A stretch of 32,306 nt of DNA from Deltaproteobacteria bacterium (lineage in GTDB: Bacteria; CG2-30-53-67). Positions 23,685-32,207 of this stretch are shown here, one piece after another. Under the pieces are notes generated by a model. It ran no database searches. It saw nothing but the letters and a program-made list of their open reading frames with translations, and was not told the DNA's origin. The stretch lies in NCBI GenBank assembly GCA_013151235.1, contig JAADIO010000026.1, positions 1-32,306 of the forward strand. Direction: 5' to 3'. Made by a program: the position numbers and the translations under genes. Each line of letters starts with the position of its first letter. Position 1 is the stretch's first letter.

Positions 23685-25412
23685 ATGACTCATGTAAACG
23701 AACCCTACGGCGAAACACTGATCAATCTTCTTGAAAACCCTGACCGGGTGCGGGAGCTGAATGAACTCGGCAAGACGATTCCCTCCCATACCCTGACCCA
23801 TCGTCAGATTTGCGACCTGGAACTTCTTCTGAACGGGGGACTGTCGCCTCTCCGGGGGTTCATGTTGCGGGAGGAATACGAATCGGTATTGGAGGAGATG
23901 CGTCTTGACGACGGTAAGCTCTGGCCTGTGCCGATAACCTTGGATGTCCCCGATGCCCTGGCCGCTCAGGTCGAACCGGGAGGAGAACTGGCCCTGCGTG
24001 ATTCGGAAGGATTCATGGTTGCCGTCCTCCGGGTGGAAAGCCGCTGGAAGGCGGATCGGGAGAAAGAGGCAAAGCTTCTCTTCGGGACGGATTCAAGGGA
24101 TCACCCAGGCGTCCGCTATCTTCTGGAAGAAGTGAACGACACTTATATTGGGGGACGGGTCGAGGGCATCCAGCTTCCCCTCCATTATGATTTCGAGACC
24201 CTGCGTCATACTCCTGCCGAACTGCGTGCGGAATTCGAGCGTCTTGGCTGGCGCCGGGTTGTCGCCTTTCACACCAGCAAACCGATGCACCGGATCCACA
24301 GGGAGATTACCCTGAAGGCTGCGCGGGAGGCCAATGCACACATTCTGATCCATCCGGCGGTCGGAATGACCAAACCGGGCGATCTCCATTATTATGCGAG
24401 AGTCCACTGTTACGAGGCGATTCTGCGGCACTATCCCCACAACTTGGCGGTCCTTTCACTGCTCCCGGTTGCCGTCCGGATGGCCGGTCCCAGGGAGGCC
24501 TTAATGAATGCCATCATCCGCAAAAATTACGGCTGCTCACATATCATCATCGGTCCGGAACATGCAGCGCCGCCGAATCTTCGCGACGGGGAGAAACGGT
24601 TTTATCCTGCATACGCCTCGCAGGAGATTGTCCGAAAACATATGGAAGAGATAGGGATTGAAATGATTCCTGTTCGGGAGATGCGGTATGTGCCGGAGAC
24701 CGGCACCTTCCTCCCCCTGACCCGGATTGAGCGGGAGGGCAAAACAGGCCTCGTTTTTACGGACAAGCGGCTCCGGGAAGATCTTGCCTGCAATCGAAAA
24801 ATCCCGGACTGGTTCTCTTATCCCGATGTTATTGAAAGACTCCGCACGGTTTATCCTCGACGAAGCAAACAAGGGCTGACCCTCTTTTTTACCGGCCTCT
24901 CCGGAGCGGGGAAGTCGACCCTGGCCAAGATCCTTTATGCGAAATTTATTGAAGCCGGCGGCCGACCGGTCACGTTGCTGGACGGGGATATCGTTCGACG
25001 CAATCTTTCGAGCGAACTCGGATTTTCCAAGGCACACCGGGATCTGAACATCCAGCGAATCGGATTTGTGGCCGGAGAGATTACGAAAAACGGCGGAGTC
25101 GCCATCTGTGCCCCGATTGCTCCTTATTCAGCAATGCGCAGAGCCGTGAGGGAATTGATCGAGCAGCACGGCGCCTTTATCGAGATCCATGTTGCAACCC
25201 CGGTGGAGGTTTGCGAAGGCCGGGACCGCAAAGGGCTTTACGCCAAGGCGAGGGCCGGACTGATCCCGGCGTTCACCGGAGTCAGCGATCCCTATGAAGT
25301 GCCGGAGACCCCTGAGATTCGTATTGACACGACCGACACTTCTCCCATGGAAGCCGCCCAGGAGGTTTTTCTCTACCTCATTCGGGAAGGATATATCGAT
25401 ACGGAGGGGTGA
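23685..25412 (+). CDS. Fused ATP sulfurylase-like / APS kinase (PAPS synthase)
   Basis: This 575-aa fusion should make PAPS from sulfate and ATP in two steps. Residues 1-385 are the ATP sulfurylase fold (PUA-like start, LSPLRGFM at 53-60, VRMAGPREAL at 264-273). Residues 395-570 are APS kinase with P-loop GLSGAGKST (404-412), LLDGD, LGFSKAHRDLN and CEGRDRKGLYAKARAG, all close to consensus. The sulfurylase active site is unusual. The normal QxRNPxHxxH motif is HTSKPMHRIH (196-205), keeping both histidines but losing Gln, Arg and Asn. The normal GRDHA is GPEHA (290-294). Sulfate activation by this half is therefore uncertain. AAAGG precedes the ATG. It closes the sulfation module. Confidence 0.88.
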   Translation: MTHVNEPYGETLINLLENPDRVRELNELGKTIPSHTLTHRQICDLELLLNGGLSPLRGFMLREEYESVLEEMRLDDGKLWPVPITLDVPDALAAQVEPGGELALRDSEGFMVAVLRVESRWKADREKEAKLLFGTDSRDHPGVRYLLEEVNDTYIGGRVEGIQLPLHYDFETLRHTPAELRAEFERLGWRRVVAFHTSKPMHRIHREITLKAAREANAHILIHPAVGMTKPGDLHYYARVHCYEAILRHYPHNLAVLSLLPVAVRMAGPREALMNAIIRKNYGCSHIIIGPEHAAPPNLRDGEKRFYPAYASQEIVRKHMEEIGIEMIPVREMRYVPETGTFLPLTRIEREGKTGLVFTDKRLREDLACNRKIPDWFSYPDVIERLRTVYPRRSKQGLTLFFTGLSGAGKSTLAKILYAKFIEAGGRPVTLLDGDIVRRNLSSELGFSKAHRDLNIQRIGFVAGEITKNGGVAICAPIAPYSAMRRAVRELIEQHGAFIEIHVATPVEVCEGRDRKGLYAKARAGLIPAFTGVSDPYEVPETPEIRIDTTDTSPMEAAQEVFLYLIREGYIDTEG

Positions 25413-25418
25413 AATTTA

Positions 25419-25751
25419 ATGAAATCTCAGGAAACGGGAAAAGAAATCATTAACGACATTGTTCAGCGGATTGTTAGACAGTTCCGTCCTGAAAAAATCA
25501 TACTCTTTGGTTCTTATGCAAAAGGTGATGTCAATCCTGACAGTGATGTTGACTTATTAGTCATATTGCCTATTGAGGGTTCCCGTCGGAGGAAAACGGT
25601 CGAAATAGATTTGGCTCTTGTAGGGGTAGAACTTCCGGTGGACCTGATTGTTGTAACTCCCGAGGAGGTCGAGAAATATCGTAACAAGATTGGTACGATT
25701 ATAAGGCCTGCAATGAATGAAGGTGAGGTTCTCTATGAGCGAACAGCATAA
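25419..25751 (+). CDS. MNT-type minimal nucleotidyltransferase (partner of HEPN protein)
   Basis: This 110-aa protein is a minimal DNA-polymerase-beta-fold nucleotidyltransferase. The GSYAKG loop is at 31-36, the metal-binding Asp43-x-Asp45 pair is in DSDVDLLV, and a third Asp75 is in VDLIVV, so the catalytic triad is complete. In known MNT-HEPN toxin-antitoxin pairs (MntA/HepT) the MNT protein neutralises the HEPN RNase by adding AMP; that role is inferred here. It starts 6 nt after the PAPS synthase with GGAGGGG upstream, and the HEPN gene begins within its last 17 nt. GC content, counted in sampled lines, is about 37-47% against about 57% in neighbouring genes, which suggests recent acquisition. 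Confidence 0.9.
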   Translation: MKSQETGKEIINDIVQRIVRQFRPEKIILFGSYAKGDVNPDSDVDLLVILPIEGSRRRKTVEIDLALVGVELPVDLIVVTPEEVEKYRNKIGTIIRPAMNEGEVLYERTA

Positions 25752-26142
25752 GGATCTTACAATTATTATAAGTTGGATCGAAAAGGCCGAGAACGACCTT
25801 CGGAATGCTGAGCATACACTGAGTATGGAAAAGAACTGTCCTTTCGATACAGTCTGTTTCCATGCACAACAATGTGCCGAAAAATACCTGAAAGGATTGC
25901 TGGTTTCTGTTTCTGCGGATTTTCCTAAGACCCATGACCTGCGACTTTTATTACAATTGGCTCGATTAAAGGTACCCATTGATGTCGAGATGAAGAGACT
26001 ATTGGTTTTGAACCGATATCCTATTGAGGCACGCTGCCCTGGAGAGTGGGAACCAATTACACGTTCAGAAGCAGAAGAGGCCGTAAAAATTGCTCGGGAA
26101 GTTCGGAAAAGTATCAGAAGACATATACCACAAATCACATAG
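25735..26142 (+). CDS. HEPN-domain protein (putative toxin of MNT-HEPN pair)
   Basis: This 135-aa all-helical HEPN protein (PF05168-like) has family landmarks CFHAQQCAEKYLKGLL (41-56), FPKTHDL (63-69) and NRYPIEAR (93-100). The C-terminal helix contains Arg124-KSIRR-His130, which fits the Rx4-6H RNase motif of HEPN toxins, although many PF05168 members lack RNase activity. ATG 25735, after GGTGAGG at 25722-25728, is preferred; an in-frame ATG at 25717 would extend it by six residues. It overlaps the MNT gene by 17 nt, so the two are translationally coupled. Base composition is as AT-rich as its partner. Confidence 0.87.
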   Translation: MSEQHKDLTIIISWIEKAENDLRNAEHTLSMEKNCPFDTVCFHAQQCAEKYLKGLLVSVSADFPKTHDLRLLLQLARLKVPIDVEMKRLLVLNRYPIEARCPGEWEPITRSEAEEAVKIAREVRKSIRRHIPQIT

Positions 26143-26200
26143 AACACATTTTTTGCGGCATTGACCCCGTCTGGGTTTTAACATCCGAAAGGATCTTCAA

Positions 26201-27070
26201 ATGAAAGGTATCATCCTGGCCGGGGGTTCCGGCACACGGCTCTATCCCATCACCCGGGCCGTCAGTAAACAGCTTCTTCCCGTATACGACAAGCCGATGA
26301 TCTATTATCCTCTTTCCACGCTCATGTTGGCGGGACTGCGGGAGATCCTCGTCATATCAACACCGCATGACCTTCCGAACTTCGAGCGGCTCTTAGGCGC
26401 CGGCGAACAGTGGGGGATAGATCTGCACTATGCCGAGCAGCCGGAGCCGAATGGACTGGCCGAGGCCTTTCGGATCGGAGCGGACTTCATCGGAGGTCAA
26501 CCCAGTTGCCTGATCCTCGGGGACAATATTTTCCATGGACAAGGTTTGAGCCGGGTGTTGCAACAGTCTGCTCAACTCACGGAAGGGGCACGGGTTTTTG
26601 CCTACTGGGTGAAAGATCCGGAACGTTATGGTGTGGTAAAAATTGATGAGCAAGGCCGGGCGACGAGTATTGAGGAGAAGCCGAAGAAACCTAAATCCCA
26701 TTTTGCCGTGACCGGGCTTTATTTTTACGATCATGAAGTCGTCGAGATTGCGCGGGGGCTTTCACCCTCATTACGGGGAGAACTGGAGATCACCGATCTC
26801 AATCTTGTATATCTCGAAAGAAAGCAATTAACTGTGGAAAAACTCGGCCGCGGTACAGCCTGGCTCGATACGGGCACTCACCAGTCCCTGCAGCAGGCCT
26901 CCACCTTCATCGAAACCATCGAGGCCCGCCAGGGATTGAAGATCGCATGTATAGAGGAGATCGCATACCGGATGGGTTATATCGAAGCCGAAGCACTTGA
27001 GGCTCTTGCAAAACCGCTCTGCAAGAATGATTACGGGAAGTACCTGCTCCAGATTCTTCGGGAAGAGTGA
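26201..27070 (+). CDS. rmlA: Glucose-1-phosphate thymidylyltransferase
   Basis: RmlA (RfbA) makes dTDP-glucose from dTTP and glucose 1-phosphate, the entry to dTDP-L-rhamnose and related deoxysugars. At 289 aa it has the normal length and motifs: GGSGTRLYP (8-16), [42 protein letters not shown]. The short form with [11 protein letters not shown] is the RmlA type rather than the long RmlA-like regulators. AAAGGA lies 7 nt before the ATG. rmlB, rmlC and rmlD are absent from the window, so the later steps must be elsewhere or this gene serves another dTDP-sugar. Confidence 0.95.
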   Translation: MKGIILAGGSGTRLYPITRAVSKQLLPVYDKPMIYYPLSTLMLAGLREILVISTPHDLPNFERLLGAGEQWGIDLHYAEQPEPNGLAEAFRIGADFIGGQPSCLILGDNIFHGQGLSRVLQQSAQLTEGARVFAYWVKDPERYGVVKIDEQGRATSIEEKPKKPKSHFAVTGLYFYDHEVVEIARGLSPSLRGELEITDLNLVYLERKQLTVEKLGRGTAWLDTGTHQSLQQASTFIETIEARQGLKIACIEEIAYRMGYIEAEALEALAKPLCKNDYGKYLLQILREE

Positions 27071-27132
27071 ATATTATGATTCCGGAAACATTGGAATCAA
27101 AGGAAGAACTAATCCTCAGATAAAGGAATCCC

Positions 27133-28551
27133 ATGACCCTCTACCCCGTCATTCTTGCCGGAGGTTCCGGCACCCGGCTCTGGCCGATGTCGAGGGAGTT
27201 TTATCCCAAACCGATGCTCCCCCTCCTCGGTGAGAACACCCTGTTGCAGGAAACGGTCAGACGGCTGGATGGAATCCAAGGAATTGCCGGCCCGCTCTTT
27301 GTCTGTAACGAGGAACACCGGTTTCTTGTCGCCGAACAGGTTCGGAAATCCGGTCGGGAACCTGCGTGCATTCTCCTGGAACCGAAGGGACGCAACACCG
27401 CACCGGCCCTGACCCTTGCAGCCCTCTTTCTTCTGGAGCAGGATCCGGAGGCTATGATGGCCATCATGCCGGCGGATCATGTTATCGCTGGACGAAAAAA
27501 ATTCTGTGATACCGTTCGGCAGGGACTTCCTCTTGCAGAAAAGGGAGAACTGGTCACCTTTGGTGTTGTTCCTGAGCGCCCCGAAACCGGATACGGCTAC
27601 ATCCGTAAGGGAAAACCGGTCAAGGGTACAACCGCATCGAAGGTCGGCGAATTTGTAGAAAAACCGGACCTTCAGAAGGCGGAAGAATATCTGGCGGCCG
27701 GGGAATATCTTTGGAACAGCGGGATCTTTCTGATGAAGGCCTCTCGCTGGATCGCAGAACTCAAACAATATCGCCCCGATATAGAAAAGATGTGCCGGAA
27801 GGCTTCGGCCCGAAGTCACCAGGACGGAGATTTCTATCGTGTCGACAAGGAGGCATTTCTCTCCTGCCCGAGTGACTCCATCGACTATGCCGTGATGGAA
27901 AAGACCGATCGGGCAGCCGTCCTTCCTCTTGATGCCGGATGGTCCGACGTGGGGGACTGGTCCTCGCTTTACGAAATTGCTGAAAAGGACGAACAGGGAA
28001 ATGTCCTCCGGGGGGATGTGGTTGCCCTGGATACGCGTGATTCCCTGCTGATGTCTCAGAGTCGTTTTCTGGCAACGGTCGGGCTGGAGAAAATGGTTGT
28101 CATCGAAACGGCCGATGCCGTTCTTGTGGCCGACAAGAAAAAAGCACAGGATGTAAAACAGGTCGTCAAGTGGCTCAAGGAAAACAAACGGGAGGAATAC
28201 AGGATCCACCGCAAGGTCTATCGGCCCTGGGGGGCCTACGAAGGAGTCGATGCCGGAGAACGGTTTCAGGTCAAACGCCTCTCCGTGAAACCCGGAGCAC
28301 AGCTTTCTTTGCAGAAGCATTATCACCGTGCCGAACACTGGATCGTCGTCCGGGGAACGGCACGGATCACCGTCGGGGAGAAAGTGTTCGTTCTGACGGA
28401 AAACCAGTCGACCTATATCCCCCTGGGTGAGATGCACCGCCTTGAAAACCCCGGGACCATCCCCCTGGAAATCATCGAGGTCCAGTCCGGAAGCTACCTC
28501 GGCGAAGACGATATAGAACGCTTCGCCGATGTTTACGATCGATGTGATTGA
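27133..28551 (+). CDS. manC: Mannose-1-phosphate guanylyltransferase / mannose-6-phosphate isomerase
   Basis: This bifunctional enzyme (type II PMI-GMP) isomerises fructose 6-phosphate to mannose 6-phosphate and makes GDP-mannose from mannose 1-phosphate. The 472-aa protein has the nucleotidyltransferase loop GGSGTRLWP (10-18), MPADHVI, FVEKP near 174-178, and WNSGIF. The C-terminal cupin PMI domain has QKHYHRAEHWIVV with metal ligands His396 and His398, and EVQSGSYLGEDDI. The usual PKQF after the loop is PKPM here, a mild variation. It supplies GDP-mannose to gmd, and the phosphomannomutase at 18012 supplies its substrate. AAGGAA lies 5 nt before the ATG. Confidence 0.95.
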   Translation: MTLYPVILAGGSGTRLWPMSREFYPKPMLPLLGENTLLQETVRRLDGIQGIAGPLFVCNEEHRFLVAEQVRKSGREPACILLEPKGRNTAPALTLAALFLLEQDPEAMMAIMPADHVIAGRKKFCDTVRQGLPLAEKGELVTFGVVPERPETGYGYIRKGKPVKGTTASKVGEFVEKPDLQKAEEYLAAGEYLWNSGIFLMKASRWIAELKQYRPDIEKMCRKASARSHQDGDFYRVDKEAFLSCPSDSIDYAVMEKTDRAAVLPLDAGWSDVGDWSSLYEIAEKDEQGNVLRGDVVALDTRDSLLMSQSRFLATVGLEKMVVIETADAVLVADKKKAQDVKQVVKWLKENKREEYRIHRKVYRPWGAYEGVDAGERFQVKRLSVKPGAQLSLQKHYHRAEHWIVVRGTARITVGEKVFVLTENQSTYIPLGEMHRLENPGTIPLEIIEVQSGSYLGEDDIERFADVYDRCD

Positions 28552-28586
28552 AAGAGTGAGATGTTTCTTTTCGGGAACCTGCAGCG

Positions 28587-29477
28587 ATGAATCCCATGCT
28601 TAAAAACGTAGAAGGAACGCTCCTCGGAGCACTTCCCATTATCGGTGTCGGCATGAAGGGGGTGGTCCTTTTCGGTTCCTCCGTTCGGGGAGATCCGTCG
28701 GAAGACTCCGACATTGATCTTCTCATCGTTCTGGAACCGCTGGACAGAAACCGACGCAGCCGAAGAGAGACCTATGTCCGGATCAAACAAACCTTGAATT
28801 TGTCTCGTCCTCTCGACCTCCTGTTGTATGAGAAGAGGGAATGCCTGTACAATTTTCGAAACCATAATCCTCTTTTCCTCGATATTGCCACGGAGGGGCT
28901 TGTACTGTATGATCCGGAAGGTTTCCTGAAACGAGAAATGGATACAACCCGGGAATACATCGCCCGAAAAGGGCTTGTGAAACAGGACGATGGTTGGGAC
29001 TTCCCCGTGGATTATCGAAAGGTCTCCAGCCTTTCAAAGGTCAGCAATCGTGACTTTGTTATAGCATGGTTGACGGATTCTCAGCGTGACCTTGCGTCGG
29101 CCCGAAAACTGCACGACGCGTCGCTCTGCGAGAAGTCGATCTATCATTGCCAACAAGCCGTTGAAAAGGCCTCCAAGGCGGTCCTGCTTTGCTGGGGAAC
29201 ATACCGCAAAACCCATTTTACGGCCGGGATCCTGCGGGCCGAAGTCGCCGGGCAGAAGATGCCGGAATCGCTCCGGAATGATCTCAATCGGATCTCGGAA
29301 TATGCTGAACTCATGGAACCCGAGATCAGTCTTGCACGATACCCAGGAATGCATGAAGGGGGACTATGGGTTCCATCAGAGGAATATGGCGAGGAGGATT
29401 CGTCGGACGCAATCGACAAGGCGGAAGAAGTCCTGAAGATTGCCGATAAATTTGTAAAGTGGTGGTTCAAATCATAA
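28587..29477 (+). CDS. Fused nucleotidyltransferase (MNT)-HEPN protein
   Basis: This 296-aa protein joins both halves of an MNT-HEPN system in one chain. The N-terminal nucleotidyltransferase (about 20-110) has GSSVRG (30-35), Asp42-x-Asp44 in EDSDIDLL, and Asp77 in RPLDLLL, so the three acidic residues are present. A linker of about 50 residues follows, then a HEPN domain from about 155 to 290, with CQQAVEKASKAVLL and YRKTHFT resembling the split HEPN protein at 25735. No clear C-terminal Rx4-6H RNase motif was found; ARYPGMH fits the spacing but sits in a loop. It begins 35 nt after manC. Its GC content is closer to the locus average than the split pair. Function unknown. Confidence 0.85.
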   Translation: MNPMLKNVEGTLLGALPIIGVGMKGVVLFGSSVRGDPSEDSDIDLLIVLEPLDRNRRSRRETYVRIKQTLNLSRPLDLLLYEKRECLYNFRNHNPLFLDIATEGLVLYDPEGFLKREMDTTREYIARKGLVKQDDGWDFPVDYRKVSSLSKVSNRDFVIAWLTDSQRDLASARKLHDASLCEKSIYHCQQAVEKASKAVLLCWGTYRKTHFTAGILRAEVAGQKMPESLRNDLNRISEYAELMEPEISLARYPGMHEGGLWVPSEEYGEEDSSDAIDKAEEVLKIADKFVKWWFKS

Positions 29478-29503
29478 TGGATTTGCTTTAGAGTTCTTTA
29501 ATG

Positions 29504-29680
29504 TAGTTGTTCTTCTCTGTGATCTCAGTGTACTCAGTGGTGCGAAGCTTTTGACTTTGCTTTTGCCCAAGAATTGATTTCCTCCGCGTCCTTTGCCTGC
29601 CTGTGCGGGTGCCCCGCACCTGTCTGCGTGCGGGCTGCCCGCACAGGCAGGCGCAGACAGGCGCCTCTGCGGTGGAAAAA
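29504..29680. repeat. Dispersed repeat interrupted by a 66-bp palindromic cluster
   Basis: The gap between the MNT-HEPN gene and gmd holds an inverted copy of the CACCGCAGAG family: CCTCCGCGTCCTTTG (29581-29595) and CGCCTCTGCGGTG (29662-29674), split by 66 bp. The insert (29596-29661) has nested inverted repeats. The outer pair is GCCTGCCTGTGCGGG (29595-29609) with CCCGCACAGGCAGGC (29638-29652). A second pair is CCTGTCTGCG (29619-29628) with CGCAGACAGG (29652-29661). A third is GTGCGGG (29603-29609) with CCCGCAC (29613-29619). The upstream 29513-29545 segment (TCTGTGATCTCAGTG) is another common repeat type. Confidence 0.7.
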
Positions 29681-29700
29681 CTTGACCAAGGGAGACCCTT

Positions 29701-30786
29701 ATGAAAACAGCATTAATCACCGGGATCACCGGCCAGGACGGCGCCTACTTGGCGGAATTCCTGCTGAAGGCAGGCTACACGGTCCACGGAATCAAGCGTC
29801 GGGCCTCCCTCTTCAATACCGACCGGATCGACCACCTCTACCGGGATCCGCACGACAAGGAGAGCCGCTTCCACCTCCACTACGGGGACCTGACCGACTC
29901 CACCAATTTGATCCGGATTATCCAGGAGACGAAGCCCGACGAGATCTACAACCTTGCCGCCCAGAGTCACGTCCAGGTCTCCTTCGACACCGCCGAATAT
30001 ACCGCCAATGCCGATGCACTGGGGACCCTCAGAATTCTGGAGGCCTTGCGAATCCTGGGAATGGAAAAAGCGGCCCGATTCTACCAGGCCTCCACCAGTG
30101 AACTCTTCGGTCTCGTGCAGGAAGTGCCGCAGAAGGAAACGACCCCGTTCTACCCCCGGAGTCCCTATGCTGTGGCCAAGCTCTATGCTTACTGGATTTG
30201 CAAAAACTACCGGGAGGCCTACGGGATTTACGCCTGTAACGGAATTTTATTTAATCATGAATCACCCCTTCGGGGAGAAACCTTCGTTACCCGCAAGATC
30301 ACCCGGGCCGTGGCCCGTATTTATCTCGGACTGCAGGAGAGGCTTTATCTCGGCAATCTGAACGCCAAACGGGACTGGGGGGATGCCCGGGATTACGTGG
30401 AAGCGCAGTGGAAAATCCTGCAACAGCCCGAACCGGACGACTACGTGATTGCCACGGGCGAGCAGCACTCCGTCCGGGAGTTTGTCGAGCTTGCCTTTCA
30501 GGAGGTCGATATAAAGATCAAATGGGAAGGGAGAGGGGTCGATGAAAAGGGGATTGACGATAAGAGCGGCAAAGTCCTTGTTGAAGTTGATCCCCGTTAC
30601 TTCCGCCCCACCGAAGTGGAAAGCCTTCTCGGTGACCCTACAAAATCGAGGGAACAACTCGGATGGATTCCGAAAATTACCTTTGAGCAAATGGTTGCCG
30701 ACATGGTGCAATACGATCTGGAAGAAGCAAAGCGGGATGAACACTGCAAGAAAGGCGGATTCCGGATCTACAGCCACCATGAATAG
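29701..30786 (+). CDS. gmd: GDP-mannose 4,6-dehydratase
   Basis: Gmd converts GDP-D-mannose to GDP-4-keto-6-deoxy-D-mannose, the branch point to GDP-L-fucose and GDP-rhamnose. The 361-aa NADP-dependent SDR has [11 protein letters not shown] (7-17), [12 protein letters not shown] (84-95), the catalytic set Thr132/Glu134 in STSELFG, and Tyr156-xxx-Lys160 in [23 protein letters not shown] is diagnostic of Gmd. GGGAG lies about 7 nt before the ATG. The reductase/epimerase fcl follows after a 463-bp repeat-rich gap. Confidence 0.97.
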   Translation: MKTALITGITGQDGAYLAEFLLKAGYTVHGIKRRASLFNTDRIDHLYRDPHDKESRFHLHYGDLTDSTNLIRIIQETKPDEIYNLAAQSHVQVSFDTAEYTANADALGTLRILEALRILGMEKAARFYQASTSELFGLVQEVPQKETTPFYPRSPYAVAKLYAYWICKNYREAYGIYACNGILFNHESPLRGETFVTRKITRAVARIYLGLQERLYLGNLNAKRDWGDARDYVEAQWKILQQPEPDDYVIATGEQHSVREFVELAFQEVDIKIKWEGRGVDEKGIDDKSGKVLVEVDPRYFRPTEVESLLGDPTKSREQLGWIPKITFEQMVADMVQYDLEEAKRDEHCKKGGFRIYSHHE

Positions 30787-31021
30787 ATGAGGGAATGATA
30801 TTTTGTTCTCCCTCGTCTCTGAAGGTGTTTGTGAAATGGTCCGGGATGGGATTTCGAGACAAGAGGACCACCCCTCACCTCGATCCTCTCCCCTGGTATT
30901 GGCCGTTTGATCGGCTTAAACCGTTCAAGCGGTTGAAACGGTTTGGTCCTCCCCTTTGGGAAGCTTGCCGAACTACATGCCCGGAAGCCGGTTGCGCCAC
31001 GCGAACGGAATGTCAATCACT

Positions 31022-31120
31022 TACACCGTTCGCCCTGAGCCGGTCGAAGGGTGGACGGAGACCGGACGGAATGCCGAAGGAGTGGATGGGGCTTTGAAGT
31101 ATCCGCCCCTCTTCCGGGGT
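31022..31120 (+). repeat. 99-bp direct repeat, copy A (left of fcl)
   Basis: From TACACCGTTCGCCCTGAGCC to CTTCCGGGGT, this segment matches 32208-32306 base for base except for four substitutions, with no gaps. The two copies lie on the same strand on either side of fcl, 1,186 bp apart. It includes the widespread CGTTCGCCCTGAGC...TCGAAGGG unit. Confidence 0.85.
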
Positions 31121-31213
31121 GGCCCGGTTGCTCCTTCTCCCCGCTGGGGAGAAGGCCGGGATGAGGGGGGACCCTGGAAGCTATCCTTGGCAAGGTGAGC
31201 CAAAAGCAGACTT

Positions 31214-31229
31214 GACCCCTCTTGGGGTC
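31214..31229 (+). terminator. Small hairpin followed by GTTTT, upstream of fcl
   Basis: GACCCC (31214-31219), a TCTT loop and GGGGTC (31224-31229) make a 6-bp stem followed by GTTTTCC. It ends 20 nt before the fcl ATG. It could be a weak terminator or attenuator, or simply a repeat remnant. Confidence 0.3.
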
Positions 31230-31249
31230 GTTTTCCGGGGAAATGTAAC

Positions 31250-32191
31250 ATGAACCTTGCACCGGATTCCAAAATCTACATCGCAGGCCACCGGGGCCTC
31301 GTCGGCTCCGCCATCGTGAGAAGGCTCGAAAAAAGCGGCTATCATAACCTCCTTACACGGACCCATCATGAACTCGACCTTACCGACCCGAAGGTCGTCC
31401 TTGATTTTTTTGACAAGGAGCGTCCGGACTATGTATTCCTGGCCGCGGCAAAAGTCGGCGGGATCCACGCAAACAACACCCGGCCGGCCGACTTTATCCG
31501 GGACAATCTCTTCATCGAGCTGTCCATAATAGATGCCGCGTACCGTACGGGAACGAAGCGACTCCTTTTTCTCGGTAGCTCCTGCATCTACCCGAAGATA
31601 GCGCCCCAGCCGCTTAAAGAAGAATACCTCATGACCGGTCCCCTGGAGCCGACCAACTCCGCTTACGCATTGGCCAAGATCGCCGGGATCGAGATGTGCA
31701 AGTCATACAACCGCCAGTACGGAACGCGATATCTTCCCGTAATGCCGACGAACCTCTACGGTCCGGGCGACAACTTTGACCTCGAAAGCTCTCACGTCCT
31801 GCCTGCTCTCATCCGGAAATTCCACGAAGCCAGAATCGGTGGGGCCAAAACCGTCACCATCTGGGGAACGGGAACGCCCCGTCGGGAATTCCTCCATGTG
31901 GACGACCTGGCCGATGCCTGTGTCTATCTCATGGAAAATTATAATGGAACCGATCTGATCAATATCGGGACCGGAGAGGACATCACCATCCGGGAATTAG
32001 CGGAAATGGTAGGGGTGGTCACAGGCTTCGAGGGAAAACTGAAATTCGATCCTTCCAGGCCCGACGGCACACCCCGGAAACTCCTTGATGTATCAAGATT
32101 GAACTCAATCGGCTGGAAAGCAGGAATCGGCCTGGCGGAGGGAATCCGGGCAACCTACCAGTGGTACCTTGATCAATCTCCGGAAGAATAA
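31250..32191 (+). CDS. fcl: GDP-L-fucose synthase
   Basis: Fcl (WcaG) epimerises and reduces GDP-4-keto-6-deoxy-mannose to GDP-L-fucose with NADPH, finishing the pathway begun by gmd. The 313-aa SDR has [13 protein letters not shown] (13-25), [12 protein letters not shown], the catalytic serine region GSSCIYPK (Ser110/Ser111), Tyr139-xxx-Lys143 in YALAK, and [13 protein letters not shown], all characteristic of the family. GGGGAAA about 9 nt before the ATG is the likely ribosome-binding site. The gene is bracketed by the 99-bp direct repeats at 31022 and 32208, an arrangement that could permit its loss by recombination. Confidence 0.97.
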   Translation: MNLAPDSKIYIAGHRGLVGSAIVRRLEKSGYHNLLTRTHHELDLTDPKVVLDFFDKERPDYVFLAAAKVGGIHANNTRPADFIRDNLFIELSIIDAAYRTGTKRLLFLGSSCIYPKIAPQPLKEEYLMTGPLEPTNSAYALAKIAGIEMCKSYNRQYGTRYLPVMPTNLYGPGDNFDLESSHVLPALIRKFHEARIGGAKTVTIWGTGTPRREFLHVDDLADACVYLMENYNGTDLINIGTGEDITIRELAEMVGVVTGFEGKLKFDPSRPDGTPRKLLDVSRLNSIGWKAGIGLAEGIRATYQWYLDQSPEE

Positions 32192-32207
32192 TCTTTTTTC
32201 CTTCATC

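Larger units (their letters stand above)
30787..31249. repeat. Repeat-rich non-coding region between gmd and fcl
   Basis: No gene is seen in these 463 bp. Structures found: AAACCGTTCAA (30918-30928) facing TTGAAACGGTTT (30933-30944), an imperfect hairpin; one copy of a 99-bp direct repeat (31022-31120); CCTTCTCCCC (31133-31142) and GGGGAGAAGG (31146-31155), a 10-bp stem with a 3-nt loop; and GACCCC-TCTT-GGGGTC (31214-31229). The first half also carries CCCTCACC and CTCTCCCC fragments of the same hairpin repeat family. Confidence 0.65.

Noticed and set aside
29596-29661. Palindromic cluster as an intrinsic terminator or an RNA gene
   Set aside because: There is no T run after the stems and no match to a known RNA; insertion of a repeat into another repeat explains it better.
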